Origin: Mucilaginibacter pallidiroseus
Lineage (GTDB): Bacteria > Bacteroidota > Bacteroidia > Sphingobacteriales > Sphingobacteriaceae
Reading direction: 5' to 3'
Assembly: GCF_007846085.1 (NCBI RefSeq)
Contig: NZ_VOEJ01000010.1
Coordinates: 1-64,000, forward strand
DNA length: 64,000 nt
Shown here: piece after piece, positions 17,740 through 27,415 of the stretch
Position numbering within the stretch: position 1 is the stretch's first letter
Layout of the letters: every line of letters starts with the position of its first letter
The notes under the pieces: model-generated
The model's database searches: none
Seen by the model: the letters and a program-made list of their open reading frames with translations, nothing else
What the model was told of the DNA's origin: nothing
Translations under genes and position numbers: made by a program

Positions 17740-19290
17740 TTATGCCGATAATGGCATAGGATTTTCGCGTTGCTTACGCTGCATAACCTTGGTTATGATA
17801 GTTTTAAGCTTGCTGTTGTAATCTTCTTTGAGCCAGTCGGTGTAGTTTTTGGTTACTTTGCCAAGGCATTTGCCATACTGCTTTACGCGCCATTCAATTT
17901 CTTTTTGCAGCTCATCAACCAATTGCAATGCTTCTGATATCGACTCACTGTTTTCCATACACATTACAGCATGCTGCCTGATAGCATCGCGCAGCACAAT
18001 TTTTCCTTTTTGGTTACTATCAATAGCCTGCTGGTAAGCTCCCTGGATATCAAAACTCATTGATAGCGTGTTTGGAAATTTAGCCTTTAAATCAGCAGGT
18101 ATGGCGTGTTGCTCCGCTGTCGATTGTGCATGCAGGCTCTCGGCAAATGCTTCGGGGCGCTCAAATATCAATTGCCAATCCATCGGTTTATGCCACTCGC
18201 CAAAGCGGTCGGTATTGTTACCAAGGTCGATAATGGTGAATGTTTTTTTGTTAGGTAAACGCCTGGATCCGCGTCCAATCATTTGGTGGTATAACGTCAC
18301 AGAGGTTGTAGCCCTGTTCAAAATAACCGTTCGTACCGAAGGCTCATCAAAGCCAGTGGTTAATATCGAAACAGATGTAAGGATTGCATTGCTGGTTTTT
18401 TTAAACCACCTTAATATTTCAGCCCTTTCCGCGGGCGGGGTATGGTTATCCAAATGCTTAACAGCGTACCCTGCATCGCTAAACATTTGGCAAACGTTTT
18501 TCGATGTAAATATCCCGTTATTAAAAATCAGCGTTTTCTTATTCTTGGAATGTTCTTCGTAGGCGTGCAGCAAAAGTTCCATCATTGCAGGCGAAGAGTA
18601 TAGCGCATCTGATGTGCTTATGGTAAAATCGCCATTTATACCCGTTTTGAGCGAGGCCAACTCAACGTCGTAGCGCCAGTTGGTTGGCTTAGCCAGGTAT
18701 CCCTGGGCAATCAGGTTTTCAATACTTTCGCCAACCAGCAACTCGTGGTAATTTTTATACATTGGCGTATCTGCATTGGAGCTGAATGGTGTTGCGGTTA
18801 CTCCAATAATATATGCATTGGGAAACTTTCCAAATAGCTTTTGAAATGAATTATGGTGCGCCTCGTCAATTATCACCAAGCCAATGTCATTTGTGTTCAT
18901 CAAGCCATCTTTAATACGGTTGCGCAAGGTTTCAACCATCGCAACAAAACATGTGCAACACTCTTTGGATTTTAGCTGTTTCACCTTGCTGTTAATGACC
19001 TTATTGGGTACGCCAAGCTTTTTTAAAGTTGCCGAAGTTTGCGCACAAAGCTCGGTACGGTGAGTTAGCACAACTACACCTTTATTATAGTGGCTAATAA
19101 AACGCTTCGCTATCTCTGAAAAAATGCGTGTTTTGCCGCCACCTGTGGGTAGTTGGTGAAGTACGCGCTTGTCTTTGGTAATTTGAGATAGCTTGTCAAA
19201 TAACGCATCTAAATCGCGCTGCTGATAAGGATAAAGGTCGCTTGCAGTTTTTTTAGATTCGGACTGTATTGTGTTGAATATGGTTTTCAT
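17740..19290 (-). CDS. DEAH-box superfamily II helicase
   Basis: 516 aa. The motifs are: Q-like and Walker A LPTGGGKTRIFSEIAKRF (~50), motif Ia VVLTHRTELCAQ, DEAH in LVIIDEAHHNSF (motif II), VTATPF (motif III), then the second RecA lobe with LTTGFDEPSVRTVILNRATTS (V) and QMIGRGSRR (VI). A ~130-residue C-terminal helical tail follows. It most resembles the RAD25/UvrB-like helicases found in many bacterial operons and some defence loci. It starts 12 bp after a DUF3891 gene on the same strand, so the two are probably translated from one transcript. Confidence 0.9.
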   Translation of the reverse strand: MKTIFNTIQSESKKTASDLYPYQQRDLDALFDKLSQITKDKRVLHQLPTGGGKTRIFSEIAKRFISHYNKGVVVLTHRTELCAQTSATLKKLGVPNKVINSKVKQLKSKECCTCFVAMVETLRNRIKDGLMNTNDIGLVIIDEAHHNSFQKLFGKFPNAYIIGVTATPFSSNADTPMYKNYHELLVGESIENLIAQGYLAKPTNWRYDVELASLKTGINGDFTISTSDALYSSPAMMELLLHAYEEHSKNKKTLIFNNGIFTSKNVCQMFSDAGYAVKHLDNHTPPAERAEILRWFKKTSNAILTSVSILTTGFDEPSVRTVILNRATTSVTLYHQMIGRGSRRLPNKKTFTIIDLGNNTDRFGEWHKPMDWQLIFERPEAFAESLHAQSTAEQHAIPADLKAKFPNTLSMSFDIQGAYQQAIDSNQKGKIVLRDAIRQHAVMCMENSESISEALQLVDELQKEIEWRVKQYGKCLGKVTKNYTDWLKEDYNSKLKTIITKVMQRKQRENPMPLSA

Positions 19291-19302
19291 CAGGTGAATG
19301 TG

Positions 19303-20037
19303 CTAATTGTTATTTTTTTTAAAGCTTATCGTTCTGGTTTGTCGCGTGCAGTTTTGATAAGCCTTTTTAAACTCATCGTCGCTCTTGTAACTTAATTGCG
19401 GTAATAGGCAATATTCATAGTAAACATCAAAATGCTCTTGTTCAAAAGGCCAGGGCTCAACGGTTAATGTGGCCTGATCAAGCGCTTTAAGCCGGTGCAT
19501 TTTTCCGTCAGGGCCTTTGCTTATTTCTATCGATCGGCCCTCGGGCTGGCTTTCGTTTTTACAAAGCAGTAATGACAATGCATCGCACCACTCCAGCAAA
19601 CGGTAGTCATGTTCCAACTGTTCGGCCGAGAGATCAAGGTGTTTAAGCCATTTATTTCGCTGCGCTTTTTGTTCTTCTATGAATTTTTTTACATCCTGTT
19701 TGTTATCTGCATTGCCTTCACATAAAAAATGCAAGTGCATGGATGATAGCAGGGCAATGTAAGTGCTCTTGTTGTAGGCCCGGGTCATTGTATCAATGCA
19801 ATGCGCATATTCCATTTTCCGCATCGAAAAATCTACAGGGCCGCCCTGACTGGTAAGCAAATCGATGCATTCAAGTTCCGTTTGTGCGTCATCGTGCTCT
19901 GCAACGGCTAATAAGGTTTCTATCCAACGCTCGGTACGCACCTTGTGGTGCCAGGCGTTTGCAATAGCTGCCGCCAACAAGCCATGCGCACGTTGCGAAA
20001 CAATTTGCCAACCCAATGCCGTGTAATTGACGATCAT
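19303..20037 (-). CDS. DUF3891 family protein
   Basis: 244 aa. The N-terminus MIVNYTALGWQIVSQRAHGLLAAAIANAW followed by LLAVAEHDDAQTE and a central IALLSSMHLHFL matches DUF3891, a family with conserved His/Asp residues that suggest a metal-dependent hydrolase-like (HD-type) core. No biochemical role is established. It is the first gene of a two-gene unit with the DEAH helicase. The C-terminus is basic (SFKKNNN) and there is no signal peptide. Confidence 0.8.
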   Translation of the reverse strand: MIVNYTALGWQIVSQRAHGLLAAAIANAWHHKVRTERWIETLLAVAEHDDAQTELECIDLLTSQGGPVDFSMRKMEYAHCIDTMTRAYNKSTYIALLSSMHLHFLCEGNADNKQDVKKFIEEQKAQRNKWLKHLDLSAEQLEHDYRLLEWCDALSLLLCKNESQPEGRSIEISKGPDGKMHRLKALDQATLTVEPWPFEQEHFDVYYEYCLLPQLSYKSDDEFKKAYQNCTRQTRTISFKKNNN

Positions 20038-20297
20038 AGTAACATTATTGATTTAAATTTTGAATCTGTTTTATAGCGGAAAAATGCCCTGGTTGATTGA
20101 GCACATGAAATCGTATCGGCTTATATATTCTTGTTATATCGATTGTAGTGCCACAATTCCTTTTTAATGCAATAATTCAATAAAATTTTAGAAGGCGCTT
20201 TATATCAGGTGATTAAGTGGCAAACAGATGGGTATGCAAAATAGCAGGACGTGTACTGTAATAGTTAGTGTTCGGCTTTTAGGATACCGATTTTTGA

Positions 20298-21131
20298 CTA
20301 AAGTTTTTGAATGGCATTTTCGAGCCGAATGTCGGTAGGTGCTTTGCCAAACTTTTTCTTGAAAGAGTGGGAGAAGTGGGAGAGGCTTTCAAACCCCAGG
20401 TCGAGATATATAGCAGAGGGTTTTTGATGCTTTGTTTCGATAAGATGCTTGGCTTCCTGCAGGCGTTTATCTTGCAGCCACTGCCGGGGCGGTATGCCAA
20501 ACACCTTTAAAAAGTCGCGTTTAAAGGCGGCAAGGCTGCGTCCGGTTAATTGTGCAAATTTTTCGACAGGTACATTAAAGCGAAAGTTATTCACCATGAA
20601 CTTTTCCAGATCTATTTTGTACGGCTCTGCAAAGTCGAATAAAAAGCTGCGGAGTATCGGCATAGCAAGCATTAATAATTTAACACCTTCTTTTACTTTC
20701 AGGATGCCCATTTCGTCGGTCATCTCCGCTCCGGAGCTACGTGCGTAAGGCACGATAGATTGGAAGTAGCCCTGCAGGTACTCGTTAGACGGGATCAGGA
20801 TATTTGGCGGGCCAATGTAGTTTTGGCCTACCTCTATCTTTTCTTCCAATATTATTCTTCTTAGCAAGTCTTCCTGCAGGGATATAACAATGGTTTCATA
20901 GTTTGCACCGGGCAGCGGCGTTTTGGTAATGGTGCCAAGCTGGTTTTTGCCTATCAGCAGCATTTGCCCGGTACTCATGGATATAGTTTGGGCAGAGGTT
21001 TCGAGCGTAAACTGCCCCGATACCTGCAACACCAGGGTATGGTGGTTCCAAAGGCATACTTTTTCCCGCCGCTCGGCCGAGAGGTAGGAGTAAAATATAA
21101 CACCGGGTAAAATCTCTGCCGGACTAATCAT
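20298..21131 (-). CDS. AraC family transcriptional regulator
   Basis: 277 aa. The N-terminal ~150 residues are a cupin-type sensor (LVLQVSGQFTLET, GQMLLIGKNQLGTI). The C-terminal domain carries FAQLTGRSLAAFKRDFLKVFG and YLDLGFESLSHFSHSFKKKFG. It belongs to a different AraC subgroup from the five close paralogues in this window. Its start codon directly abuts the stop codon of the aldo/keto reductase upstream, so the two are translationally coupled. Confidence 0.93.
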   Translation of the reverse strand: MISPAEILPGVIFYSYLSAERREKVCLWNHHTLVLQVSGQFTLETSAQTISMSTGQMLLIGKNQLGTITKTPLPGANYETIVISLQEDLLRRIILEEKIEVGQNYIGPPNILIPSNEYLQGYFQSIVPYARSSGAEMTDEMGILKVKEGVKLLMLAMPILRSFLFDFAEPYKIDLEKFMVNNFRFNVPVEKFAQLTGRSLAAFKRDFLKVFGIPPRQWLQDKRLQEAKHLIETKHQKPSAIYLDLGFESLSHFSHSFKKKFGKAPTDIRLENAIQKL

Positions 21132-22103
21132 TTAGCGTTGTAAGTAAGTGCCGCCTTTTATAGCTCCTGGTGCAAAAGTACTGTTTAACAAGGTCATTTC
21201 TTCGGGCGTAAAAGCAATTTCCATAGCCGCAATGTTTTCGGGCAGGCGCGATCTGCGGCTCATGCTTACCAGAGGCATAATGTGATTTCCTTGTGCGTTT
21301 ACCCATGCTATAGCAACCTGGGTTGGGGTGCATCCTTTGTTTGCCGCCAGTTGCTTCAATACTTCAACTTTTTGCAAATTAGGAATTAAGTTTTCACCCT
21401 GGAAACGAGAGAAGTGATTGCGGTAATCGTCGGCAGGGAGTGGGGCTGTCATGTCGCCGGTTAGCAGTCCCTCGGCCGTATTGGCAAAAGCTACAACAGC
21501 AATACCTAATTCTTTTGCTGCCGGCAATAAATCAGCTTCAATACCACGCTCTGCTAATGAATAGCCTATCTCCAAAGCACTAATAGGGTGTACGCTATTA
21601 GCCTTACGAAGCTGATCGGCAGTGATTTCCGAAACGCCTATATGTTTCACTTTGCCCTCTTTAACCAAATCTGCTACAGTACCTATGATGTCTTCTACGG
21701 GTACGCTGTCGTCCATACGGCTAGGCTGGTATAGGTCAATCGTTTCAATACCTAACCGTGTCAACGAATAGTTGATGAAGTTTTTGATAGCAACAGGGCG
21801 CAGATCGAGCCCCAGCCACTGGCCGTTATGAAATATAGCACCAAACTTTACGCTGATAAATGCGTCGTCGCGACGATCTTTTATGGCCTTGCCAATCAGC
21901 ATTTCATTGTGGCCGGATCCGTAAAAATCGCCTGTGTTTAAAAAATTGATGCCATTGTCAAGGGCTTCATGAATGGTGGCGATGCTTTCTGTTTCGTTTG
22001 GTGTAGGCCCGCCCCAGATAGATGACATGCGCATACAGCCCAAACCTAATTTTGATACAAGCGGGCCGTCTTTGCTCAGTTGAATTTTCTCGATGTTTTT
22101 CAT
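21132..22103 (-). CDS. Aldo/keto reductase
   Basis: 323 aa TIM barrel. The catalytic Asp and Tyr lie in LNTGDFYGSGHNEMLIG and the Lys in ISVKFGAIF. At the usual His position the sequence reads YQPSRMDDSVPVEDIIG, as in the AKR13-like group, which lacks the canonical His. The phosphate-binding C-terminus has MPLVSMSRRSRL. It uses NADPH to reduce aldehydes or ketones; the substrate is unknown. It is coupled to the AraC gene downstream. Confidence 0.92.
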   Translation of the reverse strand: MKNIEKIQLSKDGPLVSKLGLGCMRMSSIWGGPTPNETESIATIHEALDNGINFLNTGDFYGSGHNEMLIGKAIKDRRDDAFISVKFGAIFHNGQWLGLDLRPVAIKNFINYSLTRLGIETIDLYQPSRMDDSVPVEDIIGTVADLVKEGKVKHIGVSEITADQLRKANSVHPISALEIGYSLAERGIEADLLPAAKELGIAVVAFANTAEGLLTGDMTAPLPADDYRNHFSRFQGENLIPNLQKVEVLKQLAANKGCTPTQVAIAWVNAQGNHIMPLVSMSRRSRLPENIAAMEIAFTPEEMTLLNSTFAPGAIKGGTYLQR

Positions 22104-22282
22104 AGATCAAATATCAGGCGCAAAGCGTAAGTGTTATTTGCTTATACGGCTCACATTTTATGCTTGTATGGCTCACTTTTTAGCTATCGTTTTTGGTACA
22201 TGTTAAATTGTGGGAAACAAAAGTGTGACGTTACGTGCAACAGTAATTTTATAGTATTAGTTTGGGCATTAAAAAAAATGCC

Positions 22283-22648
22283 ATGAGCGAAGGTCAAAAA
22301 ATGAAGGTAGATGACATCATCGAAAAAGCCTACAAGGGCTTTAACAGCAGGGATATTGATAGCGTGTTACCGCTAATGCACCAGGAAATACACTGGCCCA
22401 AAGCCTTTGAAGGGGGGTATGTGGTTGGCCCGGAAGCCATTCGCGGGTACTGGACACGGCAGTGGAGTGAAATAAACCCTATTGTAAAGCCACAGGCCAT
22501 TATAGAACGTGAAGATGGCAAAGTGGAAGTGCTGGTCCACCAGTTAGTAAAAGATCTTGATGGCAATACAATTTTTGATGGTAATGTGAAACACGTTTAT
22601 GAAATACAAAACGGTTTGCTCTTAAAAATGGATATTGAAACTGATTGA
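22283..22648 (+). CDS. NTF2-like (SnoaL) family protein
   Basis: 121 aa from the ATG at 22283; a downstream ATG (22304, MKVDDIIEKAY) is also possible. The helix DDIIEKAYKGFNSRDIDSVLPLMHQEIHWPKAF and the closing strand pattern KVEVLVHQLVKDLDGNTIF match the SnoaL-like NTF2 fold. These are small dimeric cytosolic proteins with an aromatic-lined pocket. No catalytic assignment can be made. It is divergent from the AKR-AraC pair. Confidence 0.82.
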   Translation: MSEGQKMKVDDIIEKAYKGFNSRDIDSVLPLMHQEIHWPKAFEGGYVVGPEAIRGYWTRQWSEINPIVKPQAIIEREDGKVEVLVHQLVKDLDGNTIFDGNVKHVYEIQNGLLLKMDIETD

Positions 22649-22730
22649 TTGGGTTGCTAATTGTAAGTGGTGGCTTTTAACAATCAATTTAGCCATCAAA
22701 GCGTTATTACCTAAACATAATGCTAACACT

Positions 22731-23474
22731 ATGAAAAGATTTAAAAGATTAATCAGCGCCTGGTTGCTCACCTTACTTGGATTGTGTGTTAACAACGCAG
22801 CCCATGCCCAGCAATCAGTTGACCTCATCATGGACAACTTTACCAGCAGCGTAATATCTCAAACAACTACTCTACTCAATAACTCGGCAGTCGAGAGTTC
22901 AATGCGTAATGCCTCGCGCAAACACGGTGCAGCGAAACCTGTAATTAAAAACGTTAATCTGTCCTATACGCCCAGCAGTGCGCTGCAGCAAAAAACTTTC
23001 CAGGATTTGAGCAGGAAACTAACCGCCAAAAACGCAGCTGCAGGGCAGGCTATCAATAACGCACTTGGTGCGGGTAAAACAAATTATAATCAGCTTTTCG
23101 CACAATTGGTGCAAGAGTCAGGCTTGCCTGCTAACAACGCTGCCACAGCCCTGGCTGCTTATTTGGAAGTTGGCTATATGATTGTGAACAACATACAGGG
23201 AGCCGGCATAATTACACCGGCTATGGACAAAGCGCTGCAAAGACAAGCTGCCGGCATACTCAGCCAAAACAGGAGCCTGACATCACCAACTGCCGTGGCT
23301 CAATTGGGGGAAACCTTAAAACTTCAGGCTGTGGTGCTATATCTTGGCTGGCAAAGCACGCTTAAAACTAATCAACTTTCCGGCTTTCAGGACAACATCA
23401 AACAGCAGTTTAAAGGTATGGGGCTTGATTTGAGCCAGGTTCGCCTAACCAGTCGTGGGTTTGTTAAAAAGTAA
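22731..23474 (+). CDS. Secreted protein, possible DUF6683 family
   Basis: 247 aa from the ATG at 22731, where the signal peptide starts (MKRFKRLISAWLLTLLGLC, cleavage near AHAQQ). A frame extends upstream to 22635, but that would bury the signal and overlap the NTF2-like gene. The mature protein is rich in Ala, Asn and Gln and mainly helical. The segment LSYTPSSALQQKTFQDLSRKL and AATALAAYLEVGYMIVNN resemble DUF6683 proteins. Function unknown. The start lies 82 bp after the NTF2-like stop. Confidence 0.7.
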   Translation: MKRFKRLISAWLLTLLGLCVNNAAHAQQSVDLIMDNFTSSVISQTTTLLNNSAVESSMRNASRKHGAAKPVIKNVNLSYTPSSALQQKTFQDLSRKLTAKNAAAGQAINNALGAGKTNYNQLFAQLVQESGLPANNAATALAAYLEVGYMIVNNIQGAGIITPAMDKALQRQAAGILSQNRSLTSPTAVAQLGETLKLQAVVLYLGWQSTLKTNQLSGFQDNIKQQFKGMGLDLSQVRLTSRGFVKK

Positions 23475-23512
23475 TTTAAGCAAGATTGCCGTAATTCTTA
23501 TAGGTCGCATTT

Positions 23513-23923
23513 TTACAATCTGCGATCCGCTTCCTCGATAGGTACACCATTTATGCTGGCATATCTTTTTTGCATCAGCCCATTTTCATCAAACTCCCAG
23601 TTTTCGTTGCCATATGCACGAAACCATTTGCCTTCATTGTTGTGATACTCGTACTCAAAACGTACGGCAATCTTATTATCGGTATATGCCCAAAGCTCTT
23701 TTTTAAGCTTGTACTGGTACTCGTTCTCCCATTTGGCAGTCAGGAATTTTACAATTGCTTCGCGGCCGCTTAGAAATGTTGATCTGTTGCGCCATTCGCT
23801 ATCAACTGTATATGCTTTTGCAATTCGTTCAGGATCTTGTGTATTCCAGGCATCTTCGGCCATTTGAACTTTTTGTACTGCCGTTTCATGATTGAAAGGT
23901 GGCAATGGAAATTTTTGCTCCAT
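23513..23923 (-). CDS. DUF1348 (NTF2-like) family protein
   Basis: 136 aa. [40 protein letters not shown] and [31 protein letters not shown] are the near-invariant motifs of DUF1348, a widespread cytosolic NTF2-fold family of unknown function, often induced with stress or detoxification genes. It stands alone. Confidence 0.9.
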   Translation of the reverse strand: MEQKFPLPPFNHETAVQKVQMAEDAWNTQDPERIAKAYTVDSEWRNRSTFLSGREAIVKFLTAKWENEYQYKLKKELWAYTDNKIAVRFEYEYHNNEGKWFRAYGNENWEFDENGLMQKRYASINGVPIEEADRRL

Positions 23924-24081
23924 GATTATCGTTGATTAATAATTATATAACCAAAGGTAGCCTCGAATAAATTTTATATGTGGTGTTTTTCAAGGGTAAT
24001 GCGGTATTATTCTGACATTTTTTAAAAGGAACAGACAGCTTTTTGGTTGCCTGTTCGCTTAGTTTTACTGAATGGTATTTA

Positions 24082-24987
24082 TTAAGATCTTGCAAATTTT
24101 TCGAGTTCGGTATTAAATTTATCCATCTCTTCGATAAACAAAGCGTGGCCGCTATTTTCGAATTTTACGATGTAAGAGTTTTTAAGTCCTTTGTGCAATT
24201 GCTCTGCAAAAACAAAGTCACACAGCTTATCTTTTGTACCATGGAATATAGCTACAGGTATTGTTATCTTGCCTAATGCAGGGCGTAAATCCAAGTCTCG
24301 TAATGATGTAATTGCTTGTGCGGTGGCGTAAGGAGATGCATCAGCACTAATGCTTGCCAACCAATTGGCAGTAGTTACGGATAGGCTGGTTTCGGTAGCA
24401 CCAAACCCTTTGCCAAAACCGTCTATTAGTTGTTGCCTGTTGGTTTCTATAGTTTTGATGAGGCCGGCGGCACCCTCGTCGGTAATTCCGTATGGATAAT
24501 CTGTGCGTTGTTTCCATGAGGGGGCCGCCGCGCCGAATAAGGCAAGTTTGCTGATATGTGCGCCGTTATACTTAGCAGCATAGTGGGTTACAACCGCGCC
24601 CCCCATTGAGAAGCCGCCTAAAACAGCATTTTTAATTTTTAATTTTTCAAGAACCACTTTGATGTCGTCAGAGAATGTGTCAAAATCATATTTACCAAAT
24701 GGTCTGTCGGATTTTCCAAATCCCCTGAGCGAGATACCGATTACCCTGAAACCTTTTTTTACAAGGTATTGGTACTGATACTCGTACATCGAGTCGTTTA
24801 GTGGCCAGCCGTGGATCAATACAATCGGTTGCCCGTTACCAAGGTCGGTAACGTGAAGGTTGACGCCTTTTTCCACCTCTATGTATTCTGCACGGCCTCC
24901 TGAGGCAAGAGTTCTTTTAGTTTGAGCATTTACGCTTTGAAAAGTTAATGTAATCAACAGGGCGAAGATTGAGATTAATGTTTTCAT
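24082..24987 (-). CDS. Secreted alpha/beta hydrolase (haloperoxidase-like)
   Basis: 301 aa with a signal peptide (MKTLISIFALLITLTFQSVNAQ). LIHGWPLNDSMYEYQ forms the oxyanion hole, GGFSMGG carries the nucleophile Ser, the Asp is in FHGTKDKLCDF and the His in NSGHALFIEE. This pattern matches the cofactor-free non-heme chloroperoxidase/esterase group. The signal suggests a periplasmic hydrolase, probably acting as an esterase or lactonase. It is a single gene. Confidence 0.9.
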   Translation of the reverse strand: MKTLISIFALLITLTFQSVNAQTKRTLASGGRAEYIEVEKGVNLHVTDLGNGQPIVLIHGWPLNDSMYEYQYQYLVKKGFRVIGISLRGFGKSDRPFGKYDFDTFSDDIKVVLEKLKIKNAVLGGFSMGGAVVTHYAAKYNGAHISKLALFGAAAPSWKQRTDYPYGITDEGAAGLIKTIETNRQQLIDGFGKGFGATETSLSVTTANWLASISADASPYATAQAITSLRDLDLRPALGKITIPVAIFHGTKDKLCDFVFAEQLHKGLKNSYIVKFENSGHALFIEEMDKFNTELEKFARS

Positions 24988-25420
24988 TGTTCTTTGTTTT
25001 ATGTTATGTTTTTATTGCTCTTGGTTAACATTACAAAGGTGAGGAGATCCGGTCGCCTTGGGAATGGACAAATAGCTGAGTGTCTTGCATATTTTTCCCT
25101 AATGCAGATGGTGACAGTATTTCAAAATCCTTTTTGAGGAAAAGCGGCCGCAATGCCTAAACCTATGGGACTATAACATATATCGAAACCGTACTGACCT
25201 GGAGAACAATAAAACACAATACAGTTATAAACTTGCCGAGTGACATGATTTGAACCAATTACGGAATGTTATAATAGCCACAACAAGTCGATATTGTAGC
25301 GCTGGTGCGTTAAAGTGCATAGCAATATCTCACTGATGCCATAACATAGCGATACAATTAAGGCGCCTAAGGCAACAGGCATACAAGATGTGCCGAAGCT
25401 GTTATTACAATTAGCAGTAG
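24988..25420 (+). other. Intergenic region with a possible decayed coding trace
   Basis: 433 bp with no convincing gene. A short frame near 25180-25245 reads NRTDLENNKTQYSYKLAE before a stop, which looks protein-like but is not traceable upstream because of in-frame stops. It may be the end of a lost gene. No terminator or repeat is evident. Confidence 0.3.
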
Positions 25421-26419
25421 TTAGCTTTGGTCGTAGAAGTAGTTTAAAAGTGATAAGCGCTTTTGAACAGTGGCTGATTTTATAGGCTCATAACTAAACT
25501 TATCTTCACCGTTTTTTGACACCACAACCCGGAAAGGTTGATTAAGATACTTGGTAAGATGGTAAACTGTAAGTAGCTCGGCCAAATCTTCATGCCAACT
25601 GGCTGTGCTATAAAGCGAAACAAAAGGTGTTTTGCTCAAGCCTAGGTATACCGCTTCAGCTTCGTCAATTTTGTAACGGCGGCCGCCTGGCATGAAACGG
25701 CTTTTGATGGCAATAGAGTCGATAACAGCCAATGAAAGGGTATTATAATTTTTCCATATACCATTTGAGAAGCCGGCTATAAATTTATTTGGTTTGAGTT
25801 TGCCACCTACCGAGTCAACCACGTTTAGTCGAAGCGATCCGTCAACTACGTGTGTGCCCTCATGTAAAAGTATATAAGTAAATGCGCTTAGCCAGCCAGC
25901 TTCGATAGACACTTTAGACGTTGAGTCGCCACCTGCAAAGCACGTACGTTCTTTTTCGTTAACCCATTCGCTAACATTTTGATGCAGGATACCTGCACGA
26001 AAAGTAATATGATACAAATTTATCCCACGTTTAACCACCACGGGCGATGTAAGCGCGGTATTCGGCATATTATCCAAAAAGCTGAAACTTTTTAAATGTT
26101 GTTTTAATACACGCTGATGCAAAGGTGGCAGCACTTTAAAGGCCGCAGCCACAATTTTTAATTCCTCCTTAGTAAGTTGGTGTTTTGTAGGCGACATTCC
26201 CGCTTCCCGAAACATTTTTAAAACATCGTTCGGGGTGGTATCAACACGCTTAACAAATGATTTTTCCGGATCAAGCCCATTTTCTTGTTGAACCGATTTT
26301 AAAGTCATTCTTTTAACAACGCCCTTGCTACGCTGGCCGAAGCTCTCAAAAGTTGTAAACACAAACAGTATACAACTGATAGCTATTAATGCGGTACGAT
26401 TATATTTGAAGGAAATCAT
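25421..26419 (-). CDS. Exported HEXXH-containing protein, putative metallopeptidase
   Basis: 332 aa. The N-terminal signal peptide ends near SFGQ. A zinc-binding motif HEGTH (His186-Glu187-His190) sits in the hydrophobic helix AFTYILLHEGTHVVDGSL. A downstream helix SWHEDLAELLTVYHL contains acidic residues that could give the third ligand. This points to a gluzincin-like periplasmic or surface peptidase. The rest of the protein matches no family that can be named. It lies 58 bp downstream of the AraC gene at 26478-27371, same strand. Confidence 0.65.
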   Translation of the reverse strand: MISFKYNRTALIAISCILFVFTTFESFGQRSKGVVKRMTLKSVQQENGLDPEKSFVKRVDTTPNDVLKMFREAGMSPTKHQLTKEELKIVAAAFKVLPPLHQRVLKQHLKSFSFLDNMPNTALTSPVVVKRGINLYHITFRAGILHQNVSEWVNEKERTCFAGGDSTSKVSIEAGWLSAFTYILLHEGTHVVDGSLRLNVVDSVGGKLKPNKFIAGFSNGIWKNYNTLSLAVIDSIAIKSRFMPGGRRYKIDEAEAVYLGLSKTPFVSLYSTASWHEDLAELLTVYHLTKYLNQPFRVVVSKNGEDKFSYEPIKSATVQKRLSLLNYFYDQS

Positions 26420-26477
26420 AGTATATAATAAAGTATAGGTTTGCAGCAGGCAACTTAGTCGAACATTTATATGGGAA

Positions 26478-27371
26478 TCATACTTCCGACATGGCCATCG
26501 TATCTATTTTATCAAGACTTGCCTGTCCAAGAAATTTTGCCTTAAAGCCCGATGGTGATTCGCCGGTTTTAATTAAGAACAATCTGCTGAAGTACGCCGG
26601 ATCATCATACCCTAACTCATAAGCAATTTCCTTAGCCGTCATGGCGGTATGTACCAGGAGGCGCTTGGCTTCTAATATGATGCGATTTTTAATCACCTCA
26701 TTGGGTTGTGGAAGGTTCATCCTTTTGAACTTGTGTGTGAGGGTTTTAGGAGCAACAAGCATCAGGTCTGCATAGTCTGCGACGGTATGCTTTTGTTTAT
26801 AATGTGCTTCTACCAGCTGTGTAAAGTGGCGAAATGTATCCGGGTCATTATTTTGATCGGTAAGAACTCCGCCAAGATGCTGTTGCTTCCATAATCGCGT
26901 TGATTTGATGAGTAACTGTTTCAGATACGTGCGGAGCATTTCCTCATGAGATGATTCCTTTAGCAAAAACTCACTTTCCAATTGAGTAAACAAATAGTTT
27001 ATAAACGTAGCCTCCTGATCAGGAACGGCTGTCATGGGCATATTATTGATGTTATTAAATAACAACCCATCACAAGCTACCTCTTCGTCATGTATCTGTA
27101 TACAGTAAAAGTCGTGGTTGTAAAATACAAAGTATCCCAACTCACTACACATATTTTGAATGCTAAGCACCTGGTTGGGGCTTATAAAAAAGAGTGCAGC
27201 TCCCTGGGTATGGTAAACATTAAAATCTACCTGAACAGTACAACCTTTAGGCAGGTAAAGTGCCTTGATGTATAATTTGTACGTGTCCGAATTTATCAAG
27301 TCTATACTGTCTGTATTAACGTGCAAAAAGCCGATAGTTTTAAGGTTGCTATCAAAAATGTTGTTTGTCAT
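26478..27371 (-). CDS. AraC family transcriptional regulator
   Basis: 297 aa. The N-terminal cupin part (KGCTVQVDFNVYHTQGAALFFISPNQVL) is followed by a C-terminal double helix-turn-helix (YADLMLVAPKTLTHKFKRM and IAYELGYDDPAYFSRLFLIKTGESPSGFK). It belongs to the broad AraC group of Bacteroidota with an N-terminal AraC_binding domain. Its neighbours are an NTF2-like gene and the HEXXH protein gene. Its target is unclear. Confidence 0.93.
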   Translation of the reverse strand: MTNNIFDSNLKTIGFLHVNTDSIDLINSDTYKLYIKALYLPKGCTVQVDFNVYHTQGAALFFISPNQVLSIQNMCSELGYFVFYNHDFYCIQIHDEEVACDGLLFNNINNMPMTAVPDQEATFINYLFTQLESEFLLKESSHEEMLRTYLKQLLIKSTRLWKQQHLGGVLTDQNNDPDTFRHFTQLVEAHYKQKHTVADYADLMLVAPKTLTHKFKRMNLPQPNEVIKNRIILEAKRLLVHTAMTAKEIAYELGYDDPAYFSRLFLIKTGESPSGFKAKFLGQASLDKIDTMAMSEV

Positions 27372-27415
27372 CCTGGTCAGTAATTGCGTTAGCCTGAGTG
27401 GGTAGTATCAATCAA

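Noticed and set aside
17741..17758. Inverted repeat TATGCC/GGCATA taken as a terminator
   Set aside because: It lies in the coding end of the helicase gene and has no T-run.
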